Below the pieces are notes generated by a model. The model was not told the origin of the DNA, did not search any database, and saw only the letters and a program-made list of their open reading frames with translations. Source: Rhodococcus sp. HM1 (GTDB lineage: Bacteria; Actinomycetota; Actinomycetes; Mycobacteriales; Mycobacteriaceae). From it: DNA of 64,000 bases. Both the position numbers and the translations under genes were made by a program. Below are positions 16,205 to 27,035 of this stretch, in pieces; the stretch's first letter is position 1, and each line of letters begins with the position of its first letter. Where the stretch lies: the NCBI RefSeq assembly GCF_023218075.1, contig NZ_JALPTB010000004.1, positions 124,001 through 188,000 of the forward strand. The letters are read 5' to 3'.

Positions 16205-17358
16205 ACCGATGCCTCGCACACGAAAGCCTCTGCGGTGCGCCCGATCCGGGTCAGCACCACCGACAACGACCGCGTACCCCGGAGTTTGAGACGTGGCCGC
16301 AGCACCGCGGGGTCGACGTCGACTCCGCGGACGAGGATCTCGGCGACCCCGCAGTCGTGCTGCGCGAGCGCCTGTTTCAAAGCCTTCTCGGTGTACTTGA
16401 ACCGGTCGAGGATGCGGAAGCCGCGCACGCCCTCGGGCAGGGTGTCGCCGGTGAGATAGGCGATGCGCGGATCCAGTTGCCACAGACCGTGATACGCCGC
16501 CCAGTGCCGGACCAGGCCGGCCCGCACGATCGCGCCGTCGGGATCGACGATCCACTGCCCCGGAGGACGGTCGTCGATGTCGTCGGGCATCGCGTCGGTG
16601 ACCTCGAATCCCGTTCCATCCGAACGCAACACGCTTGCCCGGCGTCGGACACCGGGGCTCGACAGGCCCGGCGAGTACAGGCACGCCTCGCGGACACCGC
16701 CGTCGAGCGAGACGACCTCGACCTCCCCCGCCCAGTCGAGCGCGTCGAAATCCAGGCCCGGCGCGCACTTCACCGCGAGATCGCGTCCGGCATAGACGTC
16801 GAGCAGGTCCGGCAGCGGTGGTTGCAGCGCCGCCGGATCGTGCGTGCGCCGGCCGCCGGCGCGGCGTGCGGGATCGGCGATCACGGTGGTCCCGCGGGTG
16901 ACGGGCCGCAGCGCGTCGGCCCGGATCAGCGATGTGCCCGGCACGTTGTGCGCGGCCATCGCCAACCGCACCGGGTCCAGATCGCTGCCGATCACGAGGT
17001 CGGCGACACCCACGAGCGCCGCCAGTTCCGCGCCGATCGAACATGTCACGTCGTGCACGCGCCGCCCGGCCAGGCGCCGCGCCCGATGCGTGGCGACCAC
17101 GGCGGGGGTGGCCTGCTGCACCGCGTCGTCGGTGAGCAGCCATCCCCCGGCCTCCGGCAGTTTCGCGACAGCCTTGCGGCGCGCCAGCACGGTCTCGACG
17201 AGCAGGCCGGCACGGTCGCCGAAACGCGTACGCACCCAGCCGATGTCGGCCAGGCGTGTACGCGCGGACAGTTCCCGGCCGTCCACCTCGGTCAAGGCGG
17301 ACGCCGCCTCGTCCGACGCCAGATAGGCGACGTCGGCGAGGGTGAACTCGTATCCCAA
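16201..17358 (-). CDS. SAM-dependent methyltransferase with THUMP-like C-terminus (Rv3037c-like)
   Basis: 385 aa. The N-terminal region (LADVAYLASDEAASAL, then WLLTDDAVQQATP) precedes a Rossmann methyltransferase core with VHDVTCSIGAELAAL (motif I variant) and DLVIGSDLDPVRLAMAAHN. The C-terminus, EILVRGVDVDPAVLRPRLKL, resembles THUMP-like domains. In M. tuberculosis Rv3037c is listed as a second methyltransferase of the MGLP cluster; an RNA-methylation role is the alternative suggested by the domain. It starts with TTG 17358 directly after the upstream stop, with no gap, so it depends on translational coupling. Confidence 0.75.
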   Translation of the reverse strand: MGYEFTLADVAYLASDEAASALTEVDGRELSARTRLADIGWVRTRFGDRAGLLVETVLARRKAVAKLPEAGGWLLTDDAVQQATPAVVATHRARRLAGRRVHDVTCSIGAELAALVGVADLVIGSDLDPVRLAMAAHNVPGTSLIRADALRPVTRGTTVIADPARRAGGRRTHDPAALQPPLPDLLDVYAGRDLAVKCAPGLDFDALDWAGEVEVVSLDGGVREACLYSPGLSSPGVRRRASVLRSDGTGFEVTDAMPDDIDDRPPGQWIVDPDGAIVRAGLVRHWAAYHGLWQLDPRIAYLTGDTLPEGVRGFRILDRFKYTEKALKQALAQHDCGVAEILVRGVDVDPAVLRPRLKLRGTRSLSVVLTRIGRTAEAFVCEASV

Positions 17359-18336
17359 CTACTTGCCGGGCTTCACACCGGTGATCATGACGTTGTAGAA
17401 GAAGCTGCGCGGCACGACGTGCTTGAGCACCTTCTCGTCGACCCAGCTCAGCGTCTTCCAGCCACCGAACGCGAACTTCGCCCAGCCCCAGCCGAGCTTC
17501 TCCTCCGGCACGGCGGCCTCGAAGGTGCGCACGGGCCAGCCGAGCAACGCCGCGGCGAACTCCTCGCTCGACGCCTTCACCTCGACGGCACCGGCCGAGG
17601 TCGCGATCTTCTCGAGATCGGACGGATCGAAGGTGTGCAGGTCGACGACGGCTTCGAGGGCCGCGGCCCGGGAGGACTCGTCGAGTTCGGTCTGCGGACG
17701 GCGCCAGTCGCTCAGGAACGGCAGCTTGGTGATGTTGGTGGTCGCCTCCCAGGTGATGCGACCGAGCCACCGCGCGTAGAAGTTGCCGATCGTGCTGGGC
17801 TCACCGGCGAAGACGAACCGGCCGCCGGGCTTGAGAACGCGCAGGACCTCGCGCAGCGACTGCTCGACATCCGGGATGTGGTGCAGCACGGCGTGACCCA
17901 CGACGAGGTCGAAGGTGTCGTCCTCGTACGGGATGGTCTCGGCGTCGGCGACCCGGCCGTCGACGTCGAGTCCGAGATTCGCGGCGTTGCGCAGGGCGAC
18001 CTTGACCATGCCGGGCGACAGGTCCGTCACCGAACCGGACTTCGCGACGCCCGCCTGCATGAGGTTGAGCAGGAAGAAACCGGTGCCGCAGCCGAGTTCG
18101 AGCGCCTTCCCGTACGGAAGGGGCTGCTCACCCGCCGCCGCGTCGAAGCGGCCCTTGGCGTAGTCGATGCAACGTTCGTCGTAGGAGATTGACCACTTCT
18201 CGTCGTACGTCTCGGCTTCCCAGTCGTGGTAGAGCACCTGGGCGAGTTTGGTGTCCTCGAGCGCAGCGGCGACCTCTTCGGCGGTGGCGTGCGGGTTGGG
18301 CGCGGGATCGGTCCCGTCGGTCCTGCTTGCAGTCAT
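17359..18336 (-). CDS. Class I SAM-dependent methyltransferase (Rv3038c-like)
   Basis: 325 aa. Motif I is ALELGCGTGFFLLNLMQ, followed by GSVTDLSPGMVKVA and the post-motif blocks FDLVVGHAVLHHIPD and VLKPGGRFVFAGEPS, typical of small-molecule or lipid methyltransferases. Length and position match Rv3038c (327 aa). The acceptor is unknown; lipid or MGLP-related substrates are possible. ATG 18336 has TAGGAT 7 nt upstream and TTGTTC 16 nt before that, a good SigA-type promoter with the transcript starting at the ATG (leaderless). Confidence 0.83.
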   Translation of the reverse strand: MTASRTDGTDPAPNPHATAEEVAAALEDTKLAQVLYHDWEAETYDEKWSISYDERCIDYAKGRFDAAAGEQPLPYGKALELGCGTGFFLLNLMQAGVAKSGSVTDLSPGMVKVALRNAANLGLDVDGRVADAETIPYEDDTFDLVVGHAVLHHIPDVEQSLREVLRVLKPGGRFVFAGEPSTIGNFYARWLGRITWEATTNITKLPFLSDWRRPQTELDESSRAAALEAVVDLHTFDPSDLEKIATSAGAVEVKASSEEFAAALLGWPVRTFEAAVPEEKLGWGWAKFAFGGWKTLSWVDEKVLKHVVPRSFFYNVMITGVKPGK

Positions 18337-18343
18337 AGGTGTG

Positions 18344-18371
18344 ATCCTACCCATCGGTAAGCATGGAACAA
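18344..18371 (-). promoter_or_regulatory. SigA-type promoter of the Rv3038c-like methyltransferase
   Basis: Minus strand: TTGTTC (18371-18366), 16-nt spacer, TAGGAT (18349-18344), then 7 nt to ATG 18336. It is one of the two clearest -35/-10 pairs in the window, and it predicts a leaderless mRNA. Confidence 0.55.
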
Positions 18372-18388
18372 GTTCCAGTTTCGGCGGG

Positions 18389-19168
18389 CTATTCGCCGGT
18401 GAACGCGGCCTTGCCCGGGCCGTTCGCGATGAAGGACTCCATCCCGATCGTGCGGTCGGCCGTCGCGAACAGCGACGCGAACACATGCTGCTCGATCTTC
18501 AGTCCGGTGTCGAGATCCGTGTCCAGGCCCTGATCGATCGCAGCCTTCGCCGCCGCGAGCGCACGCGAGGCCGCTCCGGTGAACTGCGACGCCCACCTCC
18601 GCGCTGCGTTGTACACGTCATCGGGTGCGACGACCTCGTCGACCAACCCGATCGCGAGCGCCTCGTCCGGTCCGACGAACCGGCCCGTGAACACGATGTC
18701 CTTCGCCTTCGACGGACCGACGAGCCGCGCGAGCCGCTGCGTGCCGCCGCCCCCGGGGATGATGCCGAGCAGGATCTCCGGCGTCCCGAGCTTGACGTTG
18801 TCGCCGATGATCCTGCGGTCCGCGCCGAGCGCAAGTTCCAGGCCACCGCCGAGCGCGTAGCCGGTGATCGCCGCGACCGTCGGCTTCGGGATGTCGGCGA
18901 TCGACCCGAGCGCGGACTGCAGGTCCCCGATGATCTCGCTCATCTGCACGAAGCCGATCTCGGCGAGTTCCTTGATGTCGGCACCGGCGGCGAACACCTT
19001 CTCGCCGCCGTAGAGGATCACGGCCTTGACGTCCTTGCGTACCGTCGCCTCCCGGGCGGCGGCACGGATCTCCTCCTGCACCTGCCGGTTCAGTGCGTTC
19101 ATCGGCGGGCGGTCGAGCCGGATGGTCCCGATGCCGTCGGACACCTCGAGAGTGACGAATTCAGCCAT
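18389..19168 (-). CDS. echA17: Enoyl-CoA hydratase (EchA17-like)
   Basis: 259 aa crotonase. The acyl-CoA oxyanion motif is FAAGADIKEL. Both catalytic glutamates are present, in GGGLELALGAD and PEILLGIIPGGGGTQRLARL, which indicates true hydratase activity on 2-enoyl-CoA in beta-oxidation. Position between the Rv3038c- and Rv3040c-like genes matches echA17 (Rv3039c). A TAGCCT candidate (19181-19176) ends 7 nt before ATG 19168, so it may have its own leaderless start, although it lies only 15 bp after the upstream gene. Confidence 0.9.
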   Translation of the reverse strand: MAEFVTLEVSDGIGTIRLDRPPMNALNRQVQEEIRAAAREATVRKDVKAVILYGGEKVFAAGADIKELAEIGFVQMSEIIGDLQSALGSIADIPKPTVAAITGYALGGGLELALGADRRIIGDNVKLGTPEILLGIIPGGGGTQRLARLVGPSKAKDIVFTGRFVGPDEALAIGLVDEVVAPDDVYNAARRWASQFTGAASRALAAAKAAIDQGLDTDLDTGLKIEQHVFASLFATADRTIGMESFIANGPGKAAFTGE

Positions 19169-19183
19169 GCCGCTCAGGCTAGA

Positions 19184-20023
19184 TCAGATGTCGGTGCGCT
19201 TCGCCCAGGGGTGCGGCCCCCCGCGGGTGTAGTAGCCCTCGTCGCCGCCGAACGAGACGCGGATCTGTCCCTCGTCGTTGCGCGACAGGATCGGCAGGAT
19301 CGGTTCGATCACGACCTCGTCCGCGAGCACGTCCGCGACGGTGGCGTATGCGGCGAGCGAGGTGAGCTGGGCCCAGGTCGGCGGCAGCAGGATCGACGCA
19401 CCCGCCTGCCAGTCGTCGAGTGCTTCGGCCGCCGTGCGCCACTGCACGTGCTCGGCTTCGCTGGTGTCGCCGTCGGCGCGCTGCCCTTCGGGGACGGCCG
19501 CGACGAAGAAGTGGGTGTCGTAACGGCGGCGTTCACCGAGCGGGGTGATCCAGTTCGCGCGGGGGCGCAGCAGATCGGTGCGAACCACGAGTCCTTCGGC
19601 GGCGAGGAAGTCGCCGAACGACAGTTCCCGCGCCTCGAGGAGACGACGGGCCTGCGCGTACTGCGCGGTGTCGGCGACGACGGTGTCCTCGCTGGGTCCG
19701 GCCAGCAGCAGGCCGCACTCCTCGAACGTCTCGCGGACCGCGGCCAGCACGAGTGCCTGCGCGCGTCCCTCGGTGGTCGTGAACCGCTCGGCCCACCAGG
19801 CGATGGACGGGCCGGCCCAGCGCACGGACGCGGCGCTGTCGGAGGGGTCGACGCCACCGCCCGGGAACACCGTCATGCCGCCGGCGAAGTCCATGCCGAC
19901 GACGCGGCGCTGCAGGAATACCTCGATACCACGGTCGGAATCGCGGAGCAGAAGGACGGTGGAGGCGTCCTTGATCGGCACCGCGGCCGGATCGAAGGGG
20001 GCTGCAGAGCGTTCGGTAGACAT
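19184..20023 (-). CDS. Nudix hydrolase (Rv3040c-like)
   Basis: 279 aa Nudix protein with a long insertion. The N-terminal strand is ASTVLLLRDSDRGIEVFLQRR, then VFPGGGVDPSD, and the helix AAVRETFEECGLLL carries the REx2EE metal-binding residues, separated from the glycine by an insertion, as in the subfamily near acyl-CoA genes (NUDT7/NUDT19-like). Hydrolysis of CoA derivatives is possible but unproven. TAGTTT (20035-20030) lies 6 nt before ATG 20023, suggesting a leaderless transcript. Confidence 0.82.
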   Translation of the reverse strand: MSTERSAAPFDPAAVPIKDASTVLLLRDSDRGIEVFLQRRVVGMDFAGGMTVFPGGGVDPSDSAASVRWAGPSIAWWAERFTTTEGRAQALVLAAVRETFEECGLLLAGPSEDTVVADTAQYAQARRLLEARELSFGDFLAAEGLVVRTDLLRPRANWITPLGERRRYDTHFFVAAVPEGQRADGDTSEAEHVQWRTAAEALDDWQAGASILLPPTWAQLTSLAAYATVADVLADEVVIEPILPILSRNDEGQIRVSFGGDEGYYTRGGPHPWAKRTDI

Positions 20024-20058
20024 GCGTACAAACTACGTGACGGGGTGATCCGCGTCGC

Positions 20059-20090
20059 ATCGGGACCGGCATCGAGACGCCGGTCCCGAT
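20059..20090 (-). terminator. Hairpin downstream of the ABC ATPase gene
   Basis: A perfect 12-bp stem (20059-20070 with 20079-20090) with an 8-nt loop lies just after the ABC gene stop at 20097 and before the promoter of the Nudix gene. There is no U-run. It is probably an intrinsic or structural transcript end. Confidence 0.5.
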
Positions 20091-20096
20091 CCGGAA

Positions 20097-20933
20097 TCAG
20101 ACGTGCACGCGGTGCCGGCCCGGCTCCCGGGTGCGGCGCGCGAAGAAGCGCCCGTCCACCCGATCGAGCGTGATCGACTGGCTGAACGCGGTGCTCAGGT
20201 TCTCGGAGGTGATCACGTCGTCGATCAGCCCCTGCGCGACCACCTGCCCCTCCTTGAGGAGCATCGCGTGGGTGAAGCCCGGCGGGATCTCCTCGACGTG
20301 ATGGGTGATCAGCACCGTCGCGGGGGCATCCGGGTCCGCGGCGAGCGTCGCCAGACGCGCGACGAGTTCCTCACGGCCACCGAGGTCCAGACCCGCCGCG
20401 GGTTCGTCGAGCAGCAGCAGTTCCGGATCGGTCATCAACGCCCGGGCGATGAGGACCCGCTTGCGTTCCCCCTCCGACAGGGTGCCGTACATGCGGTCGG
20501 CGAGGTGTTCGGCGCCGAGGCTCTCGAGCATCTCCGTAGCCCGCTCGGTGTCCATCGCGTCGTACTTCTCCCGCCACCGGCCGAGCACGCCGTACCCGGC
20601 GGAAACCACCAGATCGGAGACCTTCTCGTCGGCCGGAACGCGGTTGGCCAGCGCCGACGACGACATGCCGATGCGCGGTCGCAGTTCGGACAGGTCGGTG
20701 CGCCCGAACCGCTCGGCCAGCACGCTCGCCGTGCCGGAGGTCGGGAACGTCTCCGCGGCCGCGACCCGCAGCAACGAGGTCTTGCCGGCGCCGTTCGGCC
20801 CCAGCACCACCCAGCGTTCGTCCAGCTCCACCTTCCAGGTCACGGGTCCGACCAGGACGTTGCCGCCCCGCCGCACCAACACGTCGTCGAATTCGATGAG
20901 CAGATCGGGATCAGGTTGTGCCACGCCGTCCAT
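20097..20933 (-). CDS. ABC transporter ATP-binding protein (Rv3041c-like)
   Basis: 278 aa stand-alone ATPase. Walker A GPNGAGKTSLL, signature LSEGERKRVLIARAL, Walker B ELLLLDEPAAGLD and switch TVLITHHVEEIP are all intact. No permease gene is adjacent, as in the Rv3041c neighbourhood. The closest family look is the YlmA/ModF-like group of orphan ATPases; the cargo is unknown. It is divergent from glgX, 42 bp away. Confidence 0.85.
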   Translation of the reverse strand: MDGVAQPDPDLLIEFDDVLVRRGGNVLVGPVTWKVELDERWVVLGPNGAGKTSLLRVAAAETFPTSGTASVLAERFGRTDLSELRPRIGMSSSALANRVPADEKVSDLVVSAGYGVLGRWREKYDAMDTERATEMLESLGAEHLADRMYGTLSEGERKRVLIARALMTDPELLLLDEPAAGLDLGGREELVARLATLAADPDAPATVLITHHVEEIPPGFTHAMLLKEGQVVAQGLIDDVITSENLSTAFSQSITLDRVDGRFFARRTREPGRHRVHV

Positions 20934-20975
20934 CTTGGACTACCCCGGCAGCCGATTCACCGGCAGGATCGTTTC

Positions 20976-23129
20976 GTGTCGCTCTCCCCCACCGATCCCA
21001 CCGCGCCGCCGGTGGCGCGCGCCGACCGCGGTCCGTTCCCGCTCGGGGCGACCGCCCTCGAAGCCGACGACCCCGACGCGGGCACCCACTTCTCGGTGCA
21101 CGCCCCGCACAGCGACCGTGTGCAGGTCTGCCTGATCGACGACGACGGGCGGGAACAGCGGATCGACCTGCCGGACCGGACCTTCGGAATCTGGCACGGC
21201 ACGGTGCCCGGGGTCGGTCCCGGGCAGCGCTACGGCTACCGGGCGCACGGCCCGTGGCAGCCGAGCACCGGGCTGCGCACCAACCCGCACAAGCTGCTGC
21301 TCGACCCGTGGGCCCGCCGCCTGACCGGCGCCATCGGTGATCCGCGACGCCTGCTCGCCTACGATGACGATCCCTTCGGCGCACCCTCGACCGTCGATTC
21401 CCTCGGCCACGTCCCGTTGTCGGTGGTCACCGAACCGGCCGGAACGGTCCGGCACGACCGCCCCGGCACCGCGTGGGAGCAGACGGTGCTCTACGAACTG
21501 CACGTCGGGTCCTACACGGCACGCCATCCCGGGGTGCCGCCCGAACACCGCGGCACCTATCTCGGGCTGACCGCGCCGGCCGTCCTCGAGCATCTCGTCG
21601 GGCTCGGGGTGACCGCCGTCGAACTGCTGCCGGTGCACGCGTTCCTCACCGAACCCCCGGTACGGGCACGCGGGATGCGCAACCACTGGGGCTATTCGAC
21701 CGCCGCCTGTTTCGCGCCGCACCCCGGGTACGCGAGCGTGCCCGGCGCGGAGATCGACGAGTTCCGGGCCATGGTGGCGGCGCTGCACGCCGCCGGGATC
21801 GAGGTGATCCTCGACGTCGTCTACAACCACACGTGCGAATGGTCGGTGGCCGGGCCGAGCCTGTCCTGGCGCGGACTCGACGCGCGCGGCTACTACCTGT
21901 TGGACGAGCAGGGGCTCGACATCGACCTGACCGGCTGCGGCAACACCGTCGACGCCACCTCGCCGATCGCGGTGCGGATGGTGTGCGACAGCCTGCGCTA
22001 CTGGGCCACCGAGATGGGGGTCGACGGGTTCCGGTTCGATCTGGCCAGCGCGCTGGGCCGTCCGCGCGGCGGCACGTTCGACTCGCGGGCCGCGCTGCTC
22101 ACCGCGATCACCACCGATCCGGTGCTGACGGATCTGAAGCTGATCGCCGAACCGTGGGACGCGACCGTCCACGGTTACCGGCTCGGCGAGTTCGGCGCGC
22201 AGTGGTCGGAATGGAACGATCGGTACCGCGACACGGTCCGCCGGTTCTGGGCGGGACGGTCCGGGATCCGCGAGATCGCCTCGCGTCTCGCCGGTTCCGA
22301 GGACCTCTACGACCGGACCGTGCGGCAGCCGTGGATGTCGATCAATTTCGTCGCCGCGCACGACGGGTTCCCCGTGGCCGATCTGGTCGCCTACGAACGC
22401 AAGCACAACGAGGCCAACGGCGAGGACGGACGGGACGGCGCCGACCACAACGAGTCGGTCAACCACGGTGTGGAGGGGCCGACGGACGACCCGGAGATCG
22501 TCGCCGCCCGCGACCGGCACGTGCGGGCATTGCTGGCCACGCTGCTGCTGTCCACCGGCACCCCGATGCTGCTCGCCGGCGACGAATTCGGACACAGCCA
22601 GGGCGGCAACAACAACGCCTATTGCGTCCCGGCGGACACCCCGGTGACCGATGCGTGGCCGCTGGACTGGTCGTCGGCCGACACCACCCGGATCGCATTC
22701 GTGCGACAGCTGCTGCAGTTCCGCAAGGTCGTGCCGGTGCTGCGTCAGCGCCGTTTCTTCGACGGCCGCGCCCGCACCGTCGGCTATCCCGACCTGGTGT
22801 GGTTCGGCGGTGACGGCCTCGAACTCGACGAGGCCGGCTGGCACGACGACGACCGGCGCACCCTGCAGGCGTGGGTGGACGGGTCGCAACTGGGCACGGT
22901 CACGCGGGCCGGGGTGCCGCTCGCGGACAGCAGCGGCCTGATCGTGCTGCATGCTGCCGGCCCGGCGACGCTCGTGCTCGCCGGACCCGAGTGGTATCAG
23001 GGTCGGGTGGTGTGCGTGTTCGACTCGAGCGCACCCGACGGTGCACCCGCCGACGCGTCGCCTCGACCCGTCGGCTCCGAGTGGGAGGTGACCGGACCGA
23101 CCGTGCTGATGTTCCGGAAGGACGGCTGA
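20976..23129 (+). CDS. glgX: Glycogen debranching enzyme GlgX
   Basis: 717 aa. An N-terminal carbohydrate-binding module 48 region (THFSVHAPHSDRVQVCL, then YGYRAHGPW) is followed by a GH13_11 isoamylase barrel: DVVYNHTCE, DGFRFDLASALGR (nucleophile Asp), LIAEPWD (acid/base Glu) and FVAAHDGF. LLAGDEFGHSQGGNNNAYC is the usual GlgX signature. It removes short alpha-1,6-linked branches of glycogen or of related glucans in the cytosol. It starts at GTG 20976 with GGCAGG upstream. Its neighbours do not otherwise concern glycogen, but the MGLP genes lie within 5-20 kb and pgm is in the same window. Confidence 0.93.
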   Translation: MSLSPTDPTAPPVARADRGPFPLGATALEADDPDAGTHFSVHAPHSDRVQVCLIDDDGREQRIDLPDRTFGIWHGTVPGVGPGQRYGYRAHGPWQPSTGLRTNPHKLLLDPWARRLTGAIGDPRRLLAYDDDPFGAPSTVDSLGHVPLSVVTEPAGTVRHDRPGTAWEQTVLYELHVGSYTARHPGVPPEHRGTYLGLTAPAVLEHLVGLGVTAVELLPVHAFLTEPPVRARGMRNHWGYSTAACFAPHPGYASVPGAEIDEFRAMVAALHAAGIEVILDVVYNHTCEWSVAGPSLSWRGLDARGYYLLDEQGLDIDLTGCGNTVDATSPIAVRMVCDSLRYWATEMGVDGFRFDLASALGRPRGGTFDSRAALLTAITTDPVLTDLKLIAEPWDATVHGYRLGEFGAQWSEWNDRYRDTVRRFWAGRSGIREIASRLAGSEDLYDRTVRQPWMSINFVAAHDGFPVADLVAYERKHNEANGEDGRDGADHNESVNHGVEGPTDDPEIVAARDRHVRALLATLLLSTGTPMLLAGDEFGHSQGGNNNAYCVPADTPVTDAWPLDWSSADTTRIAFVRQLLQFRKVVPVLRQRRFFDGRARTVGYPDLVWFGGDGLELDEAGWHDDDRRTLQAWVDGSQLGTVTRAGVPLADSSGLIVLHAAGPATLVLAGPEWYQGRVVCVFDSSAPDGAPADASPRPVGSEWEVTGPTVLMFRKDG

Positions 23130-23142
23130 GCCCGGCGGGGCG

Positions 23143-23890
23143 TCAGCCGGCGACCGCGATCACCGTCATCGAACCCGGTGCGACCTCCGTGAAACCGGCG
23201 TCGCGGACCGCGGCGACCGGGCCCCGGCCCGCCTCGGCGCGGGCGCGCAGTTCCTTCCACCGTTCGGGGTCCGCGTCGCGCACGGCGCAGCGGTAGCCGT
23301 CCGCGGCCCACGCCCGCACCGCGTCCTCGTCGAGAACCCCGGCGAGCAGCATCACCGCGTGCCCGACCTGCGCCGCGGCCTTGCCCACGGTCATGTCGAG
23401 GCCGGCGTCGATCCACAGCACCGGAATGCCGGGATCCGGGTCGCCGGGATCGTCGTGCGGCAGGTCGGTGCCACCGATCTGCAGCCGTGAGATGCGCGGG
23501 TCCAGGTCACCGACCGGACCCGGCACGAGCGCGCGGGCCTGGGCGCCGTCGTGGTCGACGGTGATCCCGTCGACGTCCTGCGCGGCGAGCCACTGCGCGC
23601 CCCGGGCACGGCGGCTGACCTTCCGGATGCGGGCGTCGCTCCAGGCGAGGTAGGCGTCCTGCCACGGACCGGGCTGTCCGTCCGCGTCCGGTCCGACGCG
23701 CGGGTCCAGGCACAGGGCGATCGTCGCCATCGCCGCGGCCTCGAGCAGTGCGCTGCGCCGCGGCGGGTTCTGCTTGGGGATGTGCAGCACGATCGGCATC
23801 GCGAGGACCGCGGCCGGGTCGTCCGGGTCGGGCCGATGCCCGTATCCGCGGGTGAGCACCCGGTGGCGGGCACCGAACCCGGCGTCGGTG

Positions 23891-23898
<8 letters not shown>
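23143..23898 (-). CDS. Protein with C-terminal Pth2-type peptidyl-tRNA hydrolase domain
   Basis: 251 aa. The last ~95 residues match the Pth2 fold: VLWIDAGLDMTVGKAAAQVGHA, then GPVAAVRDAGFTEVAPGSMTVIA, which resembles the Pth2 K-x-A-x-Q-x-H-A and DAG-x-T motifs. The first ~130 residues show a weaker, possibly degenerate second copy (PIVLHIPKQNPPRRSALLEA). Members of this actinobacterial group are annotated as peptidyl-tRNA hydrolases, but activity is untested as far as I know. It starts at GTG 23898, 5 nt after the serB stop, inside a 13-bp tandem repeat. Confidence 0.7.
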
Positions 23899-25229
<1,331 letters not shown>

Positions 25230-25234
25230 TCACG

Positions 25235-25271
25235 CGCAAGGCCCCGCCCGAGCATCGGGCGGGGCCTTGCG
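25235..25271 (-). terminator. Strong GC hairpin downstream of ctaD
   Basis: A perfect 16-bp stem (25235-25250 with 25256-25271), loop of 5 nt, lies 19 nt after the ctaD stop and 100 nt before serB. It has no U-run, as usual for actinobacterial terminators. Confidence 0.65.
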
Positions 25272-25289
25272 TCACATCGGGTTACCGAC

Positions 25290-27035
25290 TTACTTCAGGG
25301 CTTCCCTGTCTGCACCCTCGTGCACGGCCACGTTGTGCTTGTGGCTGCCCGGGCCGACGTGGGCCTCGGCCCGCATCCGCTCGACCATGTGCGGGTAGTG
25401 CAGCTCGAACGCCGGACGCTCCGACCGGATGCGCGGCAGCTCGGTGAAGTTGTGGCGCGGCGGCGGGCAGGAGGTGGCCCACTCGAGCGAGTTGCCGTAG
25501 CCCCACGGGTCGTCGACCGTGACGACCTGGCCGTACCGGTAGCTCTTGAAGACGTTCCACAGGAACGGCAGCGTCGAGGCACCGAGGATGAACGAGCCGA
25601 TCGTCGAGATGGTGTTCAGCGTGGTGAAGCCGTCGGTGGGCAGGTAGTCGGCGTAGCGACGCGGCATGCCCTCGTTGCCCAGCCAGTGCTGCACCAGGAA
25701 CGTGGTGTGGAAGCCGATGAACGTGAGCCAGAAGTGCCAGCGGGCGAGACGCTCGTCGAGCATGCGGCCGGTCATCTTCGGGAACCAGAAGTAGATGCCC
25801 GCGTAGGTGGCGAACACGATGGTGCCGAAGAGCACGTAGTGGAAGTGCGCGACCACGAAGTACGAGTCGTGCAGGTGGAAGTCCAGCGGCGGGCTCGCGA
25901 GGATGACGCCGGTCAGACCACCGAAGAGGAACGTGATGATGAAGCCGACCGAGAACAGCATCGGCGATTCGAAGGTCAGCTGACCCTTCCACATCGTCAG
26001 GATCCAGTTGAAGAACTTCACGCCGGTCGGGACGGCGATGAGGAACGTCATGAACGAGAAGTACGGCAGCAGCACGGCGCCGGTGGCGTACATGTGGTGT
26101 GCCCACACCGCGATGGACAGGGCCGCGATCGCCAGGGTCGCGTAGACCAGGCCGGTGTAACCGAAGATCGGCTTACGGGAGAAGACCGGGAAGATCTCCG
26201 AGACGATGCCGAAGAACGGCAGCGCGATGACGTACACCTCGGGGTGGCCGAAGAACCAGAACAGGTGCTGCCACAGCAGGACGCCACCGGTGGCCGGGTC
26301 GAAGATGTGGCCACCGAGGTGACGGTCGACGAACAGACCGAAGAACGCGGCGGTGAGCAGCGGGAAGACCAGCAGGATCAGCAGGCTGGTGATGAGGATG
26401 TTCCAGGTGAAGATCGGCATCCGGAACATGGTCATGCCGGGGGCGCGCAGGCAGACGACGGTGGTCGTGAAGTTGACCGCACCGAGGATCGTGCCCAGAC
26501 CCATGACGCCGAGGCCCAGGACCCAGAAGTCGGCGCCGACGCCCGGCGAGTGCAGCTCGCTCGTCAGCGGGGTGTAGGCGGTCCAGCCGAAGTCCGCGGC
26601 ACCACCGGGGGTGATGAAGCCGGCGAGCACGATGGTCGCGCCGAACAGGTACAGCCAGTAGCTGAAGGAGTTCAGACGCGGGAACGCGACGTCGGGGGCG
26701 CCGATCTGCAGCGGGACGATGTAGTTCGCGAACGCGAACACGACCGGCGTCGCGTACATGAGCAGCATGATCGTGCCGTGCATGGTGAACAGCTGGTTGA
26801 ACTGCTCGTTCGAAAGGAACTGCAGGCCGGGGACCGCGAGCTCGCTGCGCATCAGGAGGGCCATGAGGCCACCGATGAGGAAGAACGAGAACGAGGTGAT
26901 GAGGTACATGATCCCGAGCAGCTTGGGATCTGTAGTCGTGATCATCTTGTAGATGAACGAACCCTTGGGTCCCTGCCGCGGCGGGTACGGCCTTGCTGCA
27001 GCTATCGGGACTGGCTGGGGCGCTACGGCAGTCAC
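25290..27035 (-). CDS. ctaD: Cytochrome c oxidase (aa3) subunit I
   Basis: 581 aa with about 12 membrane helices. The haem a ligand is in [15 protein letters not shown]. The CuB and cross-linked Tyr site is [14 protein letters not shown], further CuB ligands are in WAHHMYATG, and the haem pair is in [14 protein letters not shown]. It is the proton-pumping terminal oxidase core of the actinobacterial bcc-aa3 supercomplex. It starts at GTG 27035, with AGGAGG at ideal distance. The other cta and qcr genes are not in this window, as in mycobacteria, where ctaD also stands alone next to serB2. Confidence 0.97.
   Translation of the reverse strand: MTAVAPQPVPIAAARPYPPRQGPKGSFIYKMITTTDPKLLGIMYLITSFSFFLIGGLMALLMRSELAVPGLQFLSNEQFNQLFTMHGTIMLLMYATPVVFAFANYIVPLQIGAPDVAFPRLNSFSYWLYLFGATIVLAGFITPGGAADFGWTAYTPLTSELHSPGVGADFWVLGLGVMGLGTILGAVNFTTTVVCLRAPGMTMFRMPIFTWNILITSLLILLVFPLLTAAFFGLFVDRHLGGHIFDPATGGVLLWQHLFWFFGHPEVYVIALPFFGIVSEIFPVFSRKPIFGYTGLVYATLAIAALSIAVWAHHMYATGAVLLPYFSFMTFLIAVPTGVKFFNWILTMWKGQLTFESPMLFSVGFIITFLFGGLTGVILASPPLDFHLHDSYFVVAHFHYVLFGTIVFATYAGIYFWFPKMTGRMLDERLARWHFWLTFIGFHTTFLVQHWLGNEGMPRRYADYLPTDGFTTLNTISTIGSFILGASTLPFLWNVFKSYRYGQVVTVDDPWGYGNSLEWATSCPPPRHNFTELPRIRSERPAFELHYPHMVERMRAEAHVGPGSHKHNVAVHEGADREALK

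Noticed and set aside
20940-22952. 670-codon open frame antisense to glgX
   Set aside because: It has a low-complexity Arg/Gly/Val composition and no motif, and GlgX on the other strand is complete. It is a shadow frame.
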